Counted from the stretch's first letter, positions 28,612 to 38,280 are shown. The stretch: 64,000 nucleotides of DNA from Candidatus Electrothrix gigas (GCA_022766165.1 QYLO01000002.1:1-64000); one strand, 5' to 3'. The notes: generated by a model from the letters alone, not told the origin. Made by a program: numbers and translations.

Positions 28612-29145
28612 CTACTCAGGGACAGGAGCAACATCCTCCTGCATTCCCTGATCCACAGCCGCTCTTCGCTGGTAGGTTCGGATATGATAGCGAATCGGCT
28701 CTGTTATCTCCTCTGTCCGTACCAGCACAAAGGGCGGGCAGGAGAATCGTGGAAAAAAGACATCCCCTGTGACCTCCTGCTCAAGCTCGGTTAAAATCAG
28801 CGTATCAGCCCGGTCCAAGTCCAGGGCAAGCTTATACAACTGGGCGCCACCAATGATAAAGACCTTTTCTTCTGTTGCAGTCAGGGCAAGTCCTTGGTCC
28901 AGCGAATGAACAACTTCAGCACCTGGGGCCTGAAAATCCCTCTGCCGTGTCACAACGATATTTCGTCTTCCAGGTAAGGGGCGGCGGCGACCAAGAGAGT
29001 CCCAGGTCTTCCGCCCCATAATAAGGCTGGAACCCATCGTGATTTCCTTAAAGCGGGCCTGCTCCCCTGGGATATCCCAAGGGATGGTCTTTCCTTGCCC
29101 GATCACTCGATTAGCTGCCAGAGCGGCAATAAGAATAATCTCCAT
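28612..29145 (-). CDS. folA: dihydrofolate reductase
   Basis: 177 aa. ILIAALAANRVIGQGKTIPWDIPGEQARFKE is split here to its key parts: the N-terminal AANRVIG loop, the PWDIPGE active-site segment with an acidic residue positioned as in E. coli Asp27, the MGRKTWDSLGRRRPLPGR NADPH loop, and IIGGAQLYKLAL. It reduces dihydrofolate to tetrahydrofolate. It starts 5 bp after recA and shares its transcript. A short variable C-terminal extension (VDQGMQEDVAPVPE) is unusual but harmless. Confidence 0.95.
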   Translation of the reverse strand: MEIILIAALAANRVIGQGKTIPWDIPGEQARFKEITMGSSLIMGRKTWDSLGRRRPLPGRRNIVVTRQRDFQAPGAEVVHSLDQGLALTATEEKVFIIGGAQLYKLALDLDRADTLILTELEQEVTGDVFFPRFSCPPFVLVRTEEITEPIRYHIRTYQRRAAVDQGMQEDVAPVPE

Positions 29146-29150
29146 TGAGT

Positions 29151-30245
29151 TTATTTTGTTGCTTTTTTCTTTGCGTTCTTGCCTGTTGTTTCCTCCTCAG
29201 TTGCTGTTGGAACCTGACCCTTATCCTCATCTGCCACAGGGATACCAAATCCTATCCGCACCTTCCTGTCAATCTCTGCCAACATATCCGGGTGTTCTTT
29301 GAGAAAGGTTTTGGCATTTTCACGGCCCTGTCCGATCCGCTCATCATTGTATGAATACCAGGCCCCGCTCTTGTCAATGATCTCCTGACTCACCCCAAGG
29401 TCCAGTAAGTCACCAGTCTTGGAGATCCCTTGGCCATAGATAATATCAAACTCAGCGAGCTTAAACGGAGGGGCTACCTTGTTCTTAACCACCTTCACCT
29501 TGGTCCGGTTGCCGATAACCTCCTGTCCGTCTTTAATTTGGGTCATACGACGGATATCAATACGAATTGAGCTGTAAAATTTCAGCGCATTACCACCAGT
29601 GGTGGTTTCAGGATTTCCAAACATCACTCCGATTTTCATCCTGATCTGGTTGATAAAAATCAGTACGGTGTTGGTTCGCTGGAGTACACTGGTAAACTTT
29701 CGCATGGCATGGGACATCAGGCGGGCCTGGAGTCCTACATGGTGATCACCCACATTGCCGTCTATTTCCGCCCTTGGTACCAGAGCAGCTACAGAGTCTA
29801 TCACAATAACATCCATTCCGCCGCTCCGCATCAAAACCTCACAGATCTCTAATGCCTGCTCTCCAAAATCCGGTTGAGAAACCAGCAGATTATCCACATC
29901 CACGCCCAGTTTTTCTGCATAATCAATATCCAGAGCATGTTCTGCATCAATAAAAGCGGCATTGCCACCAGCTCGTTGAGCCTCTGCAATAACATGCAAG
30001 GCCAAGGTGGTTTTCCCGGAAGACTCTGGGCCGTAGATCTCTGTCATCCGCCCTCTGGGTAAACCGCCCACGCCAAGGGCAATGTCTATCCCCAAGGTAC
30101 CCGTGGAAATCGCCGGGATGTTTTCTCGCTCATGCTCCCCAAGACGCATGATGGCCCCTTTGCCAAACTGCCGCTCTATTTGGCTGATAGCATTATCAAC
30201 GCTCTTGAGTCTTCCCTCTGCCTGTTTATCTTGTGCCGTTGTCAT
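29151..30245 (-). CDS. recA: recombinase RecA
   Basis: 364 aa. Complete RecA: Walker [14 protein letters not shown], Walker [14 protein letters not shown], the MAW motif region, L2 loop [20 protein letters not shown] and a charged C-terminal tail ([17 protein letters not shown]). It drives homologous recombination and LexA cleavage. The start ATG overlaps the stop codon of the upstream TIGR02391 gene (TAATG), and its Shine-Dalgarno AAGGAG lies inside that gene, so recA translation is probably coupled to it. I saw no recognisable SOS box just upstream of that gene. Confidence 0.98.
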   Translation of the reverse strand: MTTAQDKQAEGRLKSVDNAISQIERQFGKGAIMRLGEHERENIPAISTGTLGIDIALGVGGLPRGRMTEIYGPESSGKTTLALHVIAEAQRAGGNAAFIDAEHALDIDYAEKLGVDVDNLLVSQPDFGEQALEICEVLMRSGGMDVIVIDSVAALVPRAEIDGNVGDHHVGLQARLMSHAMRKFTSVLQRTNTVLIFINQIRMKIGVMFGNPETTTGGNALKFYSSIRIDIRRMTQIKDGQEVIGNRTKVKVVKNKVAPPFKLAEFDIIYGQGISKTGDLLDLGVSQEIIDKSGAWYSYNDERIGQGRENAKTFLKEHPDMLAEIDRKVRIGFGIPVADEDKGQVPTATEEETTGKNAKKKATK

Positions 30246-31060
30246 TAATTGCTCCTTGGTTCTATCTTTTTAGCATTATCTAATTTTCGATGAAAAAATG
30301 ATACCATAGAAAATACATCCAACGCATCTTGCTCTGTCATTGTCCAAATTAACTTAGGAGCATGAGCAGTAGGGTTTCTAACTGCTCCAAAAAGGCCAAC
30401 CAACATATTACTGAAACCTTTCTGTTCACTCAATTCAGTATCATTAGAGAGAGGGTTTAGCATCAGAATCGGAGACTTTACGGAAAATGCAGAGTTCACC
30501 AATTCTGCACCATCTGAAGAGAGTCCAGACACCCTTCGTATTCTTTCACCGATTCCTTTTATAGATTCGAGAACAGCATGAAAATAATTCTCGTCAAGTA
30601 GCTCCGCCTTGCAATATTTAAAAACTTCAGGATGTGTACCTCTATCCTCTAATTTTGAGCGTAATGCACCTGCTCTTGCCTTAGCATTTCTAAGAGTGCT
30701 TTCTGGACGAATACGAACTACTTTACCGTCTTCTCTCACATTAAATCCAGAAAAAGCTAAAACAATATTCAACTCGTTTCTTCGCCACTCAAACGCCTCC
30801 CCATCGTGAACATATCTCACTGGACTTAAGGCACGACTAACAAACATTATCAAATGATTTTCAACATGATGTTTATTCTGTGCTCCAGCAAGAGCATTAA
30901 ATAATCTTTTCCATTTTGTCATGCTAGGAGAAACGTCATCTACCTTGCAGTCTGCTAATATATAACCAATTTCTCTTCCTGTTAGCCCTCTTTCGGTATC
31001 AGCAAGTATTTTACAGGCTGCTTCTAATTGTTGAGCATCGAATGGTTGCAGTTTATCCAT
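30245..31060 (-). CDS. TIGR02391 (Ymh) family protein
   Basis: 271 aa. The C-terminal half ([52 protein letters not shown]) matches TIGR02391/Hypoth_Ymh, small helical proteins of unknown activity found often in phage-defence and mobile regions. The RNPTAH element resembles the Rx4-6H motif of HEPN RNases (R-N-P-T-A-H), so ribonuclease activity is possible. The N-terminal ~100 residues are a separate helical domain. The gene is AT-rich beside recA and overlaps the recA start. It probably has its own promoter in the 140-bp gap upstream. Confidence 0.8.
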   Translation of the reverse strand: MDKLQPFDAQQLEAACKILADTERGLTGREIGYILADCKVDDVSPSMTKWKRLFNALAGAQNKHHVENHLIMFVSRALSPVRYVHDGEAFEWRRNELNIVLAFSGFNVREDGKVVRIRPESTLRNAKARAGALRSKLEDRGTHPEVFKYCKAELLDENYFHAVLESIKGIGERIRRVSGLSSDGAELVNSAFSVKSPILMLNPLSNDTELSEQKGFSNMLVGLFGAVRNPTAHAPKLIWTMTEQDALDVFSMVSFFHRKLDNAKKIEPRSN

Positions 31061-31200
31061 CTACTCTACCCTATTAATATTGAACTTAACGCTCGGGTCA
31101 AACTCCCTGAGCATTTTGGAAAGATAATAGCACGATTAACCATATAAGCATTTAGGACGGGAGCCTTTAATTGCTTGATTTATAGTTATTCCAGTACCCT

Positions 31201-32139
31201 TTATTGATTTTTACAAGCGGGGATTACAAAAAAACCAGATTTTGAATCAGGGCAAGGAGGAGAAATTACAGAACCTTTATCTAATGGAGAAATAAGTGTT
31301 TGAACCATGTATTGGTCTGTCCCATGAATCTCACACCTATTGCCACTTTGGCATCCAGTTATTTTTAAATAGTAGTTACCAGCTGTAGCTACACTAAATC
31401 CAAAATTTGTAAATTCATCTGGAGCATAAATGTCTGTTGAGTTTATTATCTGCCCATTACTATCTAAAATTTGAGCATAGAAAATATTATATTGATAAGA
31501 ATCGACAGGATGGGAGAAATTAACTAAAATATCAGCCGGACTGTTTGTTGTGATAACAAAAAAATCCTCATCGGAAATGGTTGAAATTTGACCAGTAATA
31601 ATACCACCATTTACATAGCTATCAGCAGATACCATAGAATTATTAGGCTCTGTTTCCCTTAAATAATCATCTGTGTTAAAAACAGATATTGTTAAATTAT
31701 ATTCATCTGATCGGTGATATTCGCATCTATCAGTATCGGATTGGCATGCAGTTGATACTACGATATAATACGAACCAGACTCACCAAGCCCAACATCAAA
31801 TGTAGTTGTTTCATCAGCAGCGTAAATGGTTCTTTGGGATAAAAGAACATCATTTGAGTTATATATCTTAACTAAGAATAGATTATATTGATACCCGTCC
31901 CGAGGATGATCAAATTTGATAGTTAGAGAGGATGGTTGAGAGATGTCTATTTTGTACCAATCAGAGTCGTCTAATGAACTAATATTTCCTCTTTTTATTG
32001 TGTAATCATATGGTAATAACGTGGCGTTTGTTTTCGTGCCATTTGGTTCAGATTCATAAATATTGATATTATACGCTACTGTTTGTGATGCATTTAATAT
32101 CATTAAGATATATGTTATCAATATTGCTTTCGGTTTCAT
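31201..32139 (-). CDS. exported protein with two PPC-like domains
   Basis: 312 aa with a signal peptide (ILITYILMILNASQTVAY). Two ~115-residue repeats share the bacterial pre-peptidase C-terminal (PPC) pattern: YESEPNGTKTNATLL ... GNISSLDDSDWYKIDI and ETEPNNSMVSADSYVNG ... QISTISDEDFFVITT, each followed by beta strands with GSYYIVVST / GNYYLKITG and a Cys pair (SACQSDTDRCEYH / TGCQSGNRCEIH). No protease domain is attached. The ATG overlaps the cinA stop (ATGA), so it is translated with cinA. Strongly AT-rich against cinA and recA. Confidence 0.82.
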   Translation of the reverse strand: MKPKAILITYILMILNASQTVAYNINIYESEPNGTKTNATLLPYDYTIKRGNISSLDDSDWYKIDISQPSSLTIKFDHPRDGYQYNLFLVKIYNSNDVLLSQRTIYAADETTTFDVGLGESGSYYIVVSTACQSDTDRCEYHRSDEYNLTISVFNTDDYLRETEPNNSMVSADSYVNGGIITGQISTISDEDFFVITTNSPADILVNFSHPVDSYQYNIFYAQILDSNGQIINSTDIYAPDEFTNFGFSVATAGNYYLKITGCQSGNRCEIHGTDQYMVQTLISPLDKGSVISPPCPDSKSGFFVIPACKNQ

Positions 32140-33389
32140 AATCGCCCCCTCGTTTTAGTGTCTTCCAACAAAGCCCGTCGCACCGTATCCAGGGCCATCT
32201 GGGCAGTCTTCTCCTGAACCTCTTTGCGTCCACCAGAAAAATGATGCAAGATTGCGCTGACCTTCTTCTTATAAAAGAATCCAATATACACCGTACCCAC
32301 GGGTTTTTCTGCTGTACCACCACTTGGACCGGCAATACCGGTAACTGAAAGAGAAATTTTGCTTCCCACCCGGGCCGCAAGTCGTGCTGCCATTGCCCGA
32401 GCCACCTGCTCACTTACTGCCCCGTAGTTACGCAGCAACTCGTGATCCACATTCAGCAAGACCTCTTTGAGATGGTTGGAATAGGCTACCACTCCACCGG
32501 CAAACCACTCTGAACTCCCTGGAACCGTGGTCAGTTGTGAACTGATCAACCCACCAGTGCAGGATTCTGCTGTAGAGAGCATCAAACCTCTTTCTCGGAG
32601 CAGGTTACCGACAACTTCGGCAAGGGTTTCTCTGTCTCTGCCATAGATATGATCTCCCAGAGCGTCTACAATTCGCTGTTCAGCATCAACAAACAGAGCA
32701 TCAACTTCTTCAGCATCGCTGCCCGAGACACTCAGGTTTACATGCACCTCAAACTCAACAGGATAATAACCAACCGTTACCTGACCTTCCTGCTCCAGTG
32801 CCATGAGCCGCTGATTAATTTCATACTCAGGTAAGCCCACAGTCTTGTACAAACGCATCCGCTGAAATGTACTACAACTGCTCCATCCTGATAAACGTGG
32901 CAAAACGATATCTACCAGTAGTTTTTGGGCCTGTACTGGCACACCAGGAAGAAAAAAGATGGGAATATCATCATGAATAAGCAGGTGACCTGCCATTCTA
33001 TCTTCTGGGCTGAGGACTTCTGCTCCTGCTGGCAACCAAGCCAATTTCTCTAAAGCATCAAGGTAATCATCAGGGTCCTGGAGTTGAGAATGTATCTTTC
33101 CCAAAATACCCTCATGTAAGGTGGCTGGACGCTGTAATGCCTCGGCCACAGCCTCATTGGTCAAATCATCGGTCGTTGGTCCCAGTCCACCTGTAACAAT
33201 CACAAAATCCACCCGTTTGATAGCCCGCTTAAGAGCCTCGCCGATGAGCGTGGGTGTATCGCCGATGGTGTGCATTGCATAGATCCCATGGCCAGCCAGA
33301 AAGAGCTTTTTGGCAGCAAATGCACTGGTCGTGTTGGTTATCCGGCCCGAGGTGAGTTCGTTACCAATGGCTATAATTTCTCCGATCAT
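32136..33389 (-). CDS. cinA: CinA, nicotinamide-nucleotide amidase / competence-damage protein
   Basis: 417 aa from ATG 33389, chosen because family members begin at IGEIIAIGNELTSGR; a GTG at 33404 adds five residues. The N-terminal MoaB-like/COG1058 domain has VTGGLGPTTDDLTNEAVA; the C-terminal CinA domain has STAESCTGGLISSQLT, YSNHLKEVLLNV, and SVTGIAGPSGGTAEKPVG. It recycles pyridine nucleotides (NMN deamidation) and is often next to recA. Here two extra genes separate it from recA on the same strand. Confidence 0.95.
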   Translation of the reverse strand: MIGEIIAIGNELTSGRITNTTSAFAAKKLFLAGHGIYAMHTIGDTPTLIGEALKRAIKRVDFVIVTGGLGPTTDDLTNEAVAEALQRPATLHEGILGKIHSQLQDPDDYLDALEKLAWLPAGAEVLSPEDRMAGHLLIHDDIPIFFLPGVPVQAQKLLVDIVLPRLSGWSSCSTFQRMRLYKTVGLPEYEINQRLMALEQEGQVTVGYYPVEFEVHVNLSVSGSDAEEVDALFVDAEQRIVDALGDHIYGRDRETLAEVVGNLLRERGLMLSTAESCTGGLISSQLTTVPGSSEWFAGGVVAYSNHLKEVLLNVDHELLRNYGAVSEQVARAMAARLAARVGSKISLSVTGIAGPSGGTAEKPVGTVYIGFFYKKKVSAILHHFSGGRKEVQEKTAQMALDTVRRALLEDTKTRGRL

Positions 33390-33545
33390 TGTTCTACACA
33401 GCACGGCATTATTTTTTCTGGATATAACAAGCGAATACCTTTCCTAGGAGTACATTCTGCCTACTCTATCATAAACAGAAGAAAAAGGGAAAAACAGAAT
33501 GCCTCTAAAGCTACAGAAATTTCTGGAGAAAAAAATATTGTGATC

Positions 33546-34007
33546 ATGGAGTATGCAAGGACTTGTTGTTTATCAAAAAGCAAAGTACATGGCCAGCTAA
33601 GTACCAAAAAAATCGTTAAACTGCTTGCAAGGTCTGAAAAAGATGGGTATGTAGGTGTGCAAGTTGTGGCGTTCTCCAGTACAGAAATAAGAAAATCATT
33701 ACACCATTTATTCACTCCTCTCTCTTATATGCTATCACAAACAAATACTTTGCAGGAAGTCCGAGCATCCCTTGTGTCATTTGACATGGTTTCCCGCTAT
33801 GAAAAGGGCTTACTCCGCATGGTCCGAGACGATCTTTCACGCATGAAAAACGTCACCCAGCAACAGCGTGCATTGGCACAGTGTAACGTCTACCGCGCCC
33901 AGCGCACAGAGAAGCAGATCAAGATTGAGTTTTTTGATATGAATCAGCCCAAGGAAAGCCGGGTGTGTTTTCGTATGATCTATGAGCTTGCATCTTCGGA
34001 TGTCTGA
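33546..34007 (+). CDS. hypothetical protein
   Basis: 153 aa if started at ATG 33546; the frame is open upstream to 33270, but that part overlaps cinA antisense and is unlikely to be coding. The sequence has a basic, soluble character (LSTKKIVKLLARSEKDGYVG, SRYEKGLLRMVRDDLSRMKN, RTEKQIKIEFFDMNQPKESR). I do not recognise a family. It is divergent from cinA and convergent with epmA. A tandem palindromic repeat follows its stop. Confidence 0.5.
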   Translation: MEYARTCCLSKSKVHGQLSTKKIVKLLARSEKDGYVGVQVVAFSSTEIRKSLHHLFTPLSYMLSQTNTLQEVRASLVSFDMVSRYEKGLLRMVRDDLSRMKNVTQQQRALAQCNVYRAQRTEKQIKIEFFDMNQPKESRVCFRMIYELASSDV

Positions 34008-34031
34008 TACTTCCATAAGAATATCATATTG

Positions 34032-34075
34032 CTATGAGGTCCACCTCAAGGAACTATGAGGTCCACCTCAAGGAA
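34032..34075. repeat. 22-bp tandem duplication containing a palindrome
   Basis: Two exact copies (34032-34053, 34054-34075), each with GAGGTCCACCTC. They sit between two convergent genes. The paired stems could stop transcription from both sides, but there is no U-tract. Confidence 0.6.
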
Positions 34076-34086
34076 GCAAGATGAGG

Positions 34087-35004
34087 CTATAAAGAAGGAT
34101 ATGGAGAGAGATCTTTCTGAGCAAAGGGAAGAACTTGGGCAAGACTGTCTTGATCAGACAACACCATAAGCAGACGATCCAACCCAAGGGCTATCCCTGC
34201 ACAGTCTGGTAAGTTCGCAAGCGCAGTAAGAAATTTTTCAGGCATTGCGCAGGCTCTGCCGTATTGAGCTGCTCTTTTGATCTCCTCTGCAAAACGGCGC
34301 CGCTGTATATCTGGATCTGTTAATTCGGAAAAACCATTTGCCAGTTCAACACCACCAATGTACAGCTCAAAGCGTTCAGCCAACTCAGGGGCTTGTGGCT
34401 TTGTTTGTGGCTTTGGTCGAGCCAATGAAGCTAATTCAATGGGATAATCATATAAAAAAACCGGTTGGTCCCAGCCTAGCTTTGGTTCGACCTTTTCCAC
34501 CAACAACAGGTCAAAGGCTCCTGTACGAACAGCCTCGTGAGCTGATATCCCGGTATAACGCTGAAAGGCTTGGTTGACTGTCAGTCGCTGCCAAGGAGTG
34601 TGGAGGGAAATCTTTTGACCGGATCGGCAGAGGAAATCCTTTGCTGCAATCTGGCAGATCATCTGCTCACACTCTTCCATCAGCTCTACATAGCTCCAGC
34701 CAATACGATACCATTCCAGCATGGTAAACTCTTCCTGATGAAGCCGTCCCTGTTCTCCCTTACGAAAACAGGGGCAGATCTGAAAAATTTGCTCGTTTCC
34801 TTGGGACAACAGTTGTTTCATACAGAGTTCAGGCGAAGTTTGCAAAAACCAATCCTCAGAGGGAAGAGGGGAAATTTCTGCTTCAGGAATCAACACTGGA
34901 AGACGCACTGGCGTGTCCACCTCTATATATCCTTGGTCCCAGAAAAAGTTGCGAACTTTCTGAAGCATGTAAGCACGCTGTTGAAGATTTTTAGGTGAGA
35001 GCAT
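34087..35004 (-). CDS. epmA: EF-P-(R)-beta-lysine ligase (EpmA/GenX/PoxA type)
   Basis: 305 aa. A lysyl-tRNA synthetase catalytic core without the anticodon domain: YIEVDTPVRLPVLIPEAEIS, LQTSPELCMKQLLSQGNEQI, CFRKGEQGRLHQEEFTMLEW (class II motif 2), VELANGFSELTD and GIALGLDRLLMVL (motif 3). It attaches beta-lysine to a Lys of elongation factor P, helping ribosomes through proline runs. epmB and efp are not in the window. Lies downstream of the CHASE2 cyclase gene, with a 35-bp gap and the same strand, so they may share a transcript. Confidence 0.93.
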   Translation of the reverse strand: MLSPKNLQQRAYMLQKVRNFFWDQGYIEVDTPVRLPVLIPEAEISPLPSEDWFLQTSPELCMKQLLSQGNEQIFQICPCFRKGEQGRLHQEEFTMLEWYRIGWSYVELMEECEQMICQIAAKDFLCRSGQKISLHTPWQRLTVNQAFQRYTGISAHEAVRTGAFDLLLVEKVEPKLGWDQPVFLYDYPIELASLARPKPQTKPQAPELAERFELYIGGVELANGFSELTDPDIQRRRFAEEIKRAAQYGRACAMPEKFLTALANLPDCAGIALGLDRLLMVLSDQDSLAQVLPFAQKDLSPYPSL

Positions 35005-35039
35005 ATCAGATCCCTATCAGATCTCAAAAAACAGTATGT

Positions 35040-37274
35040 TTATTTTTCCTTGATTGTTATCACACCGTCCCAGTTGTCCGGCGGATCGGCGGCAAACTGG
35101 AGACATCGTTCCTGATACACTGCATAGAGTTTATCTGCTGGATACTTACTACACAAGTCCTGAAAAGAAGAGGCTGCCTCCTGAAAACGTTTTGCACGAT
35201 ATAACGCTAACGCTCTGTTATACGCCTCTTCTTCCTCTATCTTTTCATCGGTTACATTTACTCTGTTGCGAATCGGCAAGAGCTGATACAGAACAACCGG
35301 CTCTGTTTTTCCAGAAACGCAAACCGTATCAATATAACGAAAGAAAAAATCACTTTCCTGTAAAGCAGTAGAGACTGTGCCGCTGACTAGAATATCAACT
35401 CCGTACAACCTAGTCAACCCTTCAAGACGTGAAGCCAAGTTGACCGCATCTCCTATAACCGTGTAATCAAATCGTTGGCGTGATCCCATATTACCGACCC
35501 TTGCCACTCCTGAATGAATACCAATACCGATCCGTATCTTGGGCATCCCCTGTTGCTGCCAGGAAAGATTCAGGACTGCAAGCTCCCTGAGCATTGCCAA
35601 AGCACAGTCAGATGCCAACCTTATATGATCCGATCTTTCCAACGGAGCATTCCAGAAGGCCATAATAGCATCACCGATAAATTTATCCACGGTTCCAAAC
35701 CGTTTCATAACAGCCTCCGCCATAGGGGTCAAGTACTCGTTAAGAAAGACGCAGAGATCATCTGGTGACATCCTTTCTGCCATTGCAGTAAATGCACAGA
35801 TATCTGAAAAAAGGATGGTCACCTCCCGCTCTTCACCGTTGAAAACCAAACTGTTGCGCTTTTTCAACAACTCATCCACCACAGCCGGAGTAACATATTG
35901 AGAAAACACAGAGCGAAGCCACCGTCTCTTTTGCTCTTCCTGAAAAAAATTATAAAAGGTAAACAGGGTAAACAGCAGGCCGGTGAATATTGTGGGATAT
36001 ACTATATCAACCAATATCTGGTGAAAAAAATTCCAGAGAAAAAACAGCACCATTCCTCCAAACATGGCCGAGACAAGCAAGAACCCTGAAGTCGCCTTCA
36101 TTCGTGAAAACAGCAGAACAAACACTAAACCAAGACAGATCAAATAACTTATCTCAACGCCTTTTACCCATTCCGGTCGATAGAGAAAGTTCTTGGTCAA
36201 AACGGTATTTAGCGCATGCGCTTGTAGTTCCACTCCGGGAAAAACAGGATCTGTTGGCACAGCTAAAATATCAAAAAGCCCTGGTGCTGAGATCCCGACA
36301 AGAACATAGGCATCAACAAGCATTTCTCGCAGAGTTGTTGGGTTGTAATCATCCGACAAAATGTCAGCAGCCGAAATATACGAAAAGGTATGCGCTGGTC
36401 CGCTGAAATGAACAAGAAGTTCCCCATGCCTCGTGGTGGGTATCTGATACGGGCCTGCCTGGACAAAACGGATACCGTTGTTTTTGATCTCTTGGTCAAG
36501 CACCACCCTAACCGCACAACCAGCACAGCTCTCTCCTTCTGCGGCCTGGATCATAGATAAGACCAAACTTGGGTACACCTGACCTGAAAAACTGGCCAAC
36601 AAAGGAATCCGGCGGGTTATCGTATCTGGGTCAGGAACAATGTTAAAGAAACCGCTTCCAGAGGCTGTTTCTTCCAATACCTTTATGTTGGCTTCAACCC
36701 CTGAAAAGGTATGGAGAAAAGGGGCTGGATTGCCCCCGTCAAAAATAAATCCACCTGTTTTTGGAACATGCTTTTTTCTCATGGAATTGATATCATTACC
36801 TGTCAAAACATAACCAAGAATAACCGGAGTTGGACTGTTATGGAGAGCTTTTGCCAAGGTAAAGTCGTACAGAGATATATCAGAACCAGAAATAGGGGGT
36901 GAACTCCGATCAGGTTCAGCAAAGAGGATGTCAAAACCAACAACTGCTGGTTGAGCCGCTGTCACTCTCTCTAACATCTTTGCCAGCAGATCACGGGGCC
37001 AAGGCCACTGTCCGTAGCAAAGCAGGCTATTCGAGTCAATATTGACAATAACCACCCGAATATCTCCTTGTGGAGCAGGTTGACTACTGAGAAAAAGATC
37101 AAAGGCTCTGCAACGAAGTTCTTCCAAGCCGCAAGGATTATACTGATAGAGAACAACGGATAGAATTGTGAGAAGCAATCCAACAAGATGCACTGCTTGA
37201 ACTGGTTGTCCAATTTTGGATTTTTTCTTCAACCATAAAGACATAAAGAGATCAGAGATGCAGGGCGTTATCAA
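35040..37274 (-). CDS. CHASE2-domain adenylate/guanylate cyclase
   Basis: 744 aa. One TM helix near residue 30 and a large extracytoplasmic CHASE2 sensor (VVIVNIDSNSLLCYGQWPWPRD is split as VNIDSNSLL and QWPWPRDLLAKML). Three TM helices follow at ~370-450, then a class III cyclase: metal Asp in ILFSDICAFT and VDKFIGDAIMAFW, and YTVIGDAVNLASRLE. A C-terminal TPR-like tail is present (AYNRALALYRAKRFQEAASS). All catalytic motifs are intact. It makes cAMP or cGMP in response to an envelope signal. It starts 28 bp after the FecR-domain gene; FecR/CHASE2-cyclase pairs recur in many Gram-negative genomes. Confidence 0.93.
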   Translation of the reverse strand: MITPCISDLFMSLWLKKKSKIGQPVQAVHLVGLLLTILSVVLYQYNPCGLEELRCRAFDLFLSSQPAPQGDIRVVIVNIDSNSLLCYGQWPWPRDLLAKMLERVTAAQPAVVGFDILFAEPDRSSPPISGSDISLYDFTLAKALHNSPTPVILGYVLTGNDINSMRKKHVPKTGGFIFDGGNPAPFLHTFSGVEANIKVLEETASGSGFFNIVPDPDTITRRIPLLASFSGQVYPSLVLSMIQAAEGESCAGCAVRVVLDQEIKNNGIRFVQAGPYQIPTTRHGELLVHFSGPAHTFSYISAADILSDDYNPTTLREMLVDAYVLVGISAPGLFDILAVPTDPVFPGVELQAHALNTVLTKNFLYRPEWVKGVEISYLICLGLVFVLLFSRMKATSGFLLVSAMFGGMVLFFLWNFFHQILVDIVYPTIFTGLLFTLFTFYNFFQEEQKRRWLRSVFSQYVTPAVVDELLKKRNSLVFNGEEREVTILFSDICAFTAMAERMSPDDLCVFLNEYLTPMAEAVMKRFGTVDKFIGDAIMAFWNAPLERSDHIRLASDCALAMLRELAVLNLSWQQQGMPKIRIGIGIHSGVARVGNMGSRQRFDYTVIGDAVNLASRLEGLTRLYGVDILVSGTVSTALQESDFFFRYIDTVCVSGKTEPVVLYQLLPIRNRVNVTDEKIEEEEAYNRALALYRAKRFQEAASSFQDLCSKYPADKLYAVYQERCLQFAADPPDNWDGVITIKEK

Positions 37275-37302
37275 TAATAAGAGGATAAGAGGAGGAATAT
37301 TC

Positions 37303-38280
37303 CTATTTCCTTGATTGTACTGGCGATAAAGGAGGAGATACCGGAGATAAGGGGGGATATTCCAGAACGTCTATATCCCGTTGCAGGAGTTCTAAGAGAA
37401 ACTCTACAGGTTTTTGTTGTGCAGTTAATATCTCCTGTAACTGATCAATTTGTGGCCCGATATCTCGTAAAACATCTAAGGCCTTTTTGCCAAGATACGA
37501 GGGTTCTGTTCCAGTACAGCCAGACAGGACGCCGGTTACAGAGAGCGAATCAACAATAACTGAAGATTTTCCCTCAGGATCGCTGAATTCAACGCTTGAA
37601 CTGTTGTCTCCTGTCACCAGTACTGTCATCAGTGAGGTAACTACCCCCTCATTTTCTGCAAAAGACAGGGAATTGCTGGATTGTGAAAACACCTTGCATT
37701 TTGATGGTTTTCTCGATACTGGCCCGACAACCAGTGCGAAATCCGTTCCCCGAACACCGGCAAGAGCGGTTGGCGTTGTAATCGTATAATCGGAGTCTCC
37801 TGTTACCTTGGAAACAAAGGATCGGAGCCTGCCAAAGAGAAGCTGTATCTTGGTATTTCGTTTCTCTGCTTGTGAGCTAACATTGTAAAAGGACCTTTTA
37901 ATTAATAATTTAGAACGAGGCGCAAGAGACAAGGCACTCTTATCAATAAGCAGCAAAGCAACACTGCTATCATGTTCTGTGATCAAGGTATCTCCTCGAA
38001 AAATCGAAGTCTTCTTCTGTACTCTATACGCCCTGTCACTGCCATAATGAATAACAAGTACGGTACCCTCTACTTTCTGTACCTCTCCGACTGAAAGCCC
38101 TGTTCCCGGTTTAAAACCTTTCATGACCGTTACATGATCAGGAAGCAAACTCTCTGAAGGAACATGTTCTTTTTCAAGAAATTTTAGCAGTTCCATTTTA
38201 TTTTCGGTTATATTTTCATTTGCTTGGACAAAAAAGGGGAAAAGGGGAAGCCAGCAGACGAGGTAACAGATAACCTTCAT
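37303..38280 (-). CDS. exported FecR-domain protein
   Basis: 325 aa with a signal peptide (VICYLVCWLPLFPFFVQANE). The FecR domain covers residues ~85-190: RGDTLITEHDSSVALLLID, SLAPRSKLLIKRSFYN, LLFGRLRSFVSKVTG and TPTALAGVRGTDFALVV. Here FecR is free in the periplasm, not the membrane anti-sigma form, so it is a likely partner or ligand sensor for the CHASE2 domain of the next gene. A good GGAAGG ribosome site precedes the ATG. The C-terminus is Pro-rich (PPLSPVSPPLSPVQS). First gene of the operon. Confidence 0.88.
   Translation of the reverse strand: MKVICYLVCWLPLFPFFVQANENITENKMELLKFLEKEHVPSESLLPDHVTVMKGFKPGTGLSVGEVQKVEGTVLVIHYGSDRAYRVQKKTSIFRGDTLITEHDSSVALLLIDKSALSLAPRSKLLIKRSFYNVSSQAEKRNTKIQLLFGRLRSFVSKVTGDSDYTITTPTALAGVRGTDFALVVGPVSRKPSKCKVFSQSSNSLSFAENEGVVTSLMTVLVTGDNSSSVEFSDPEGKSSVIVDSLSVTGVLSGCTGTEPSYLGKKALDVLRDIGPQIDQLQEILTAQQKPVEFLLELLQRDIDVLEYPPLSPVSPPLSPVQSRK

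Noticed and set aside
31061-31200. LexA/SOS box for the TIGR02391-recA transcript
   Set aside because: No CTGT-N8-ACAG or GTTC/GAAC-type palindrome is visible in this gap; absence by eye is not proof.
33270-33545. N-terminal extension of the 33.5-kb hypothetical protein
   Set aside because: It is antisense to the 5' end of cinA and lacks a ribosome site; the later ATG is more plausible.
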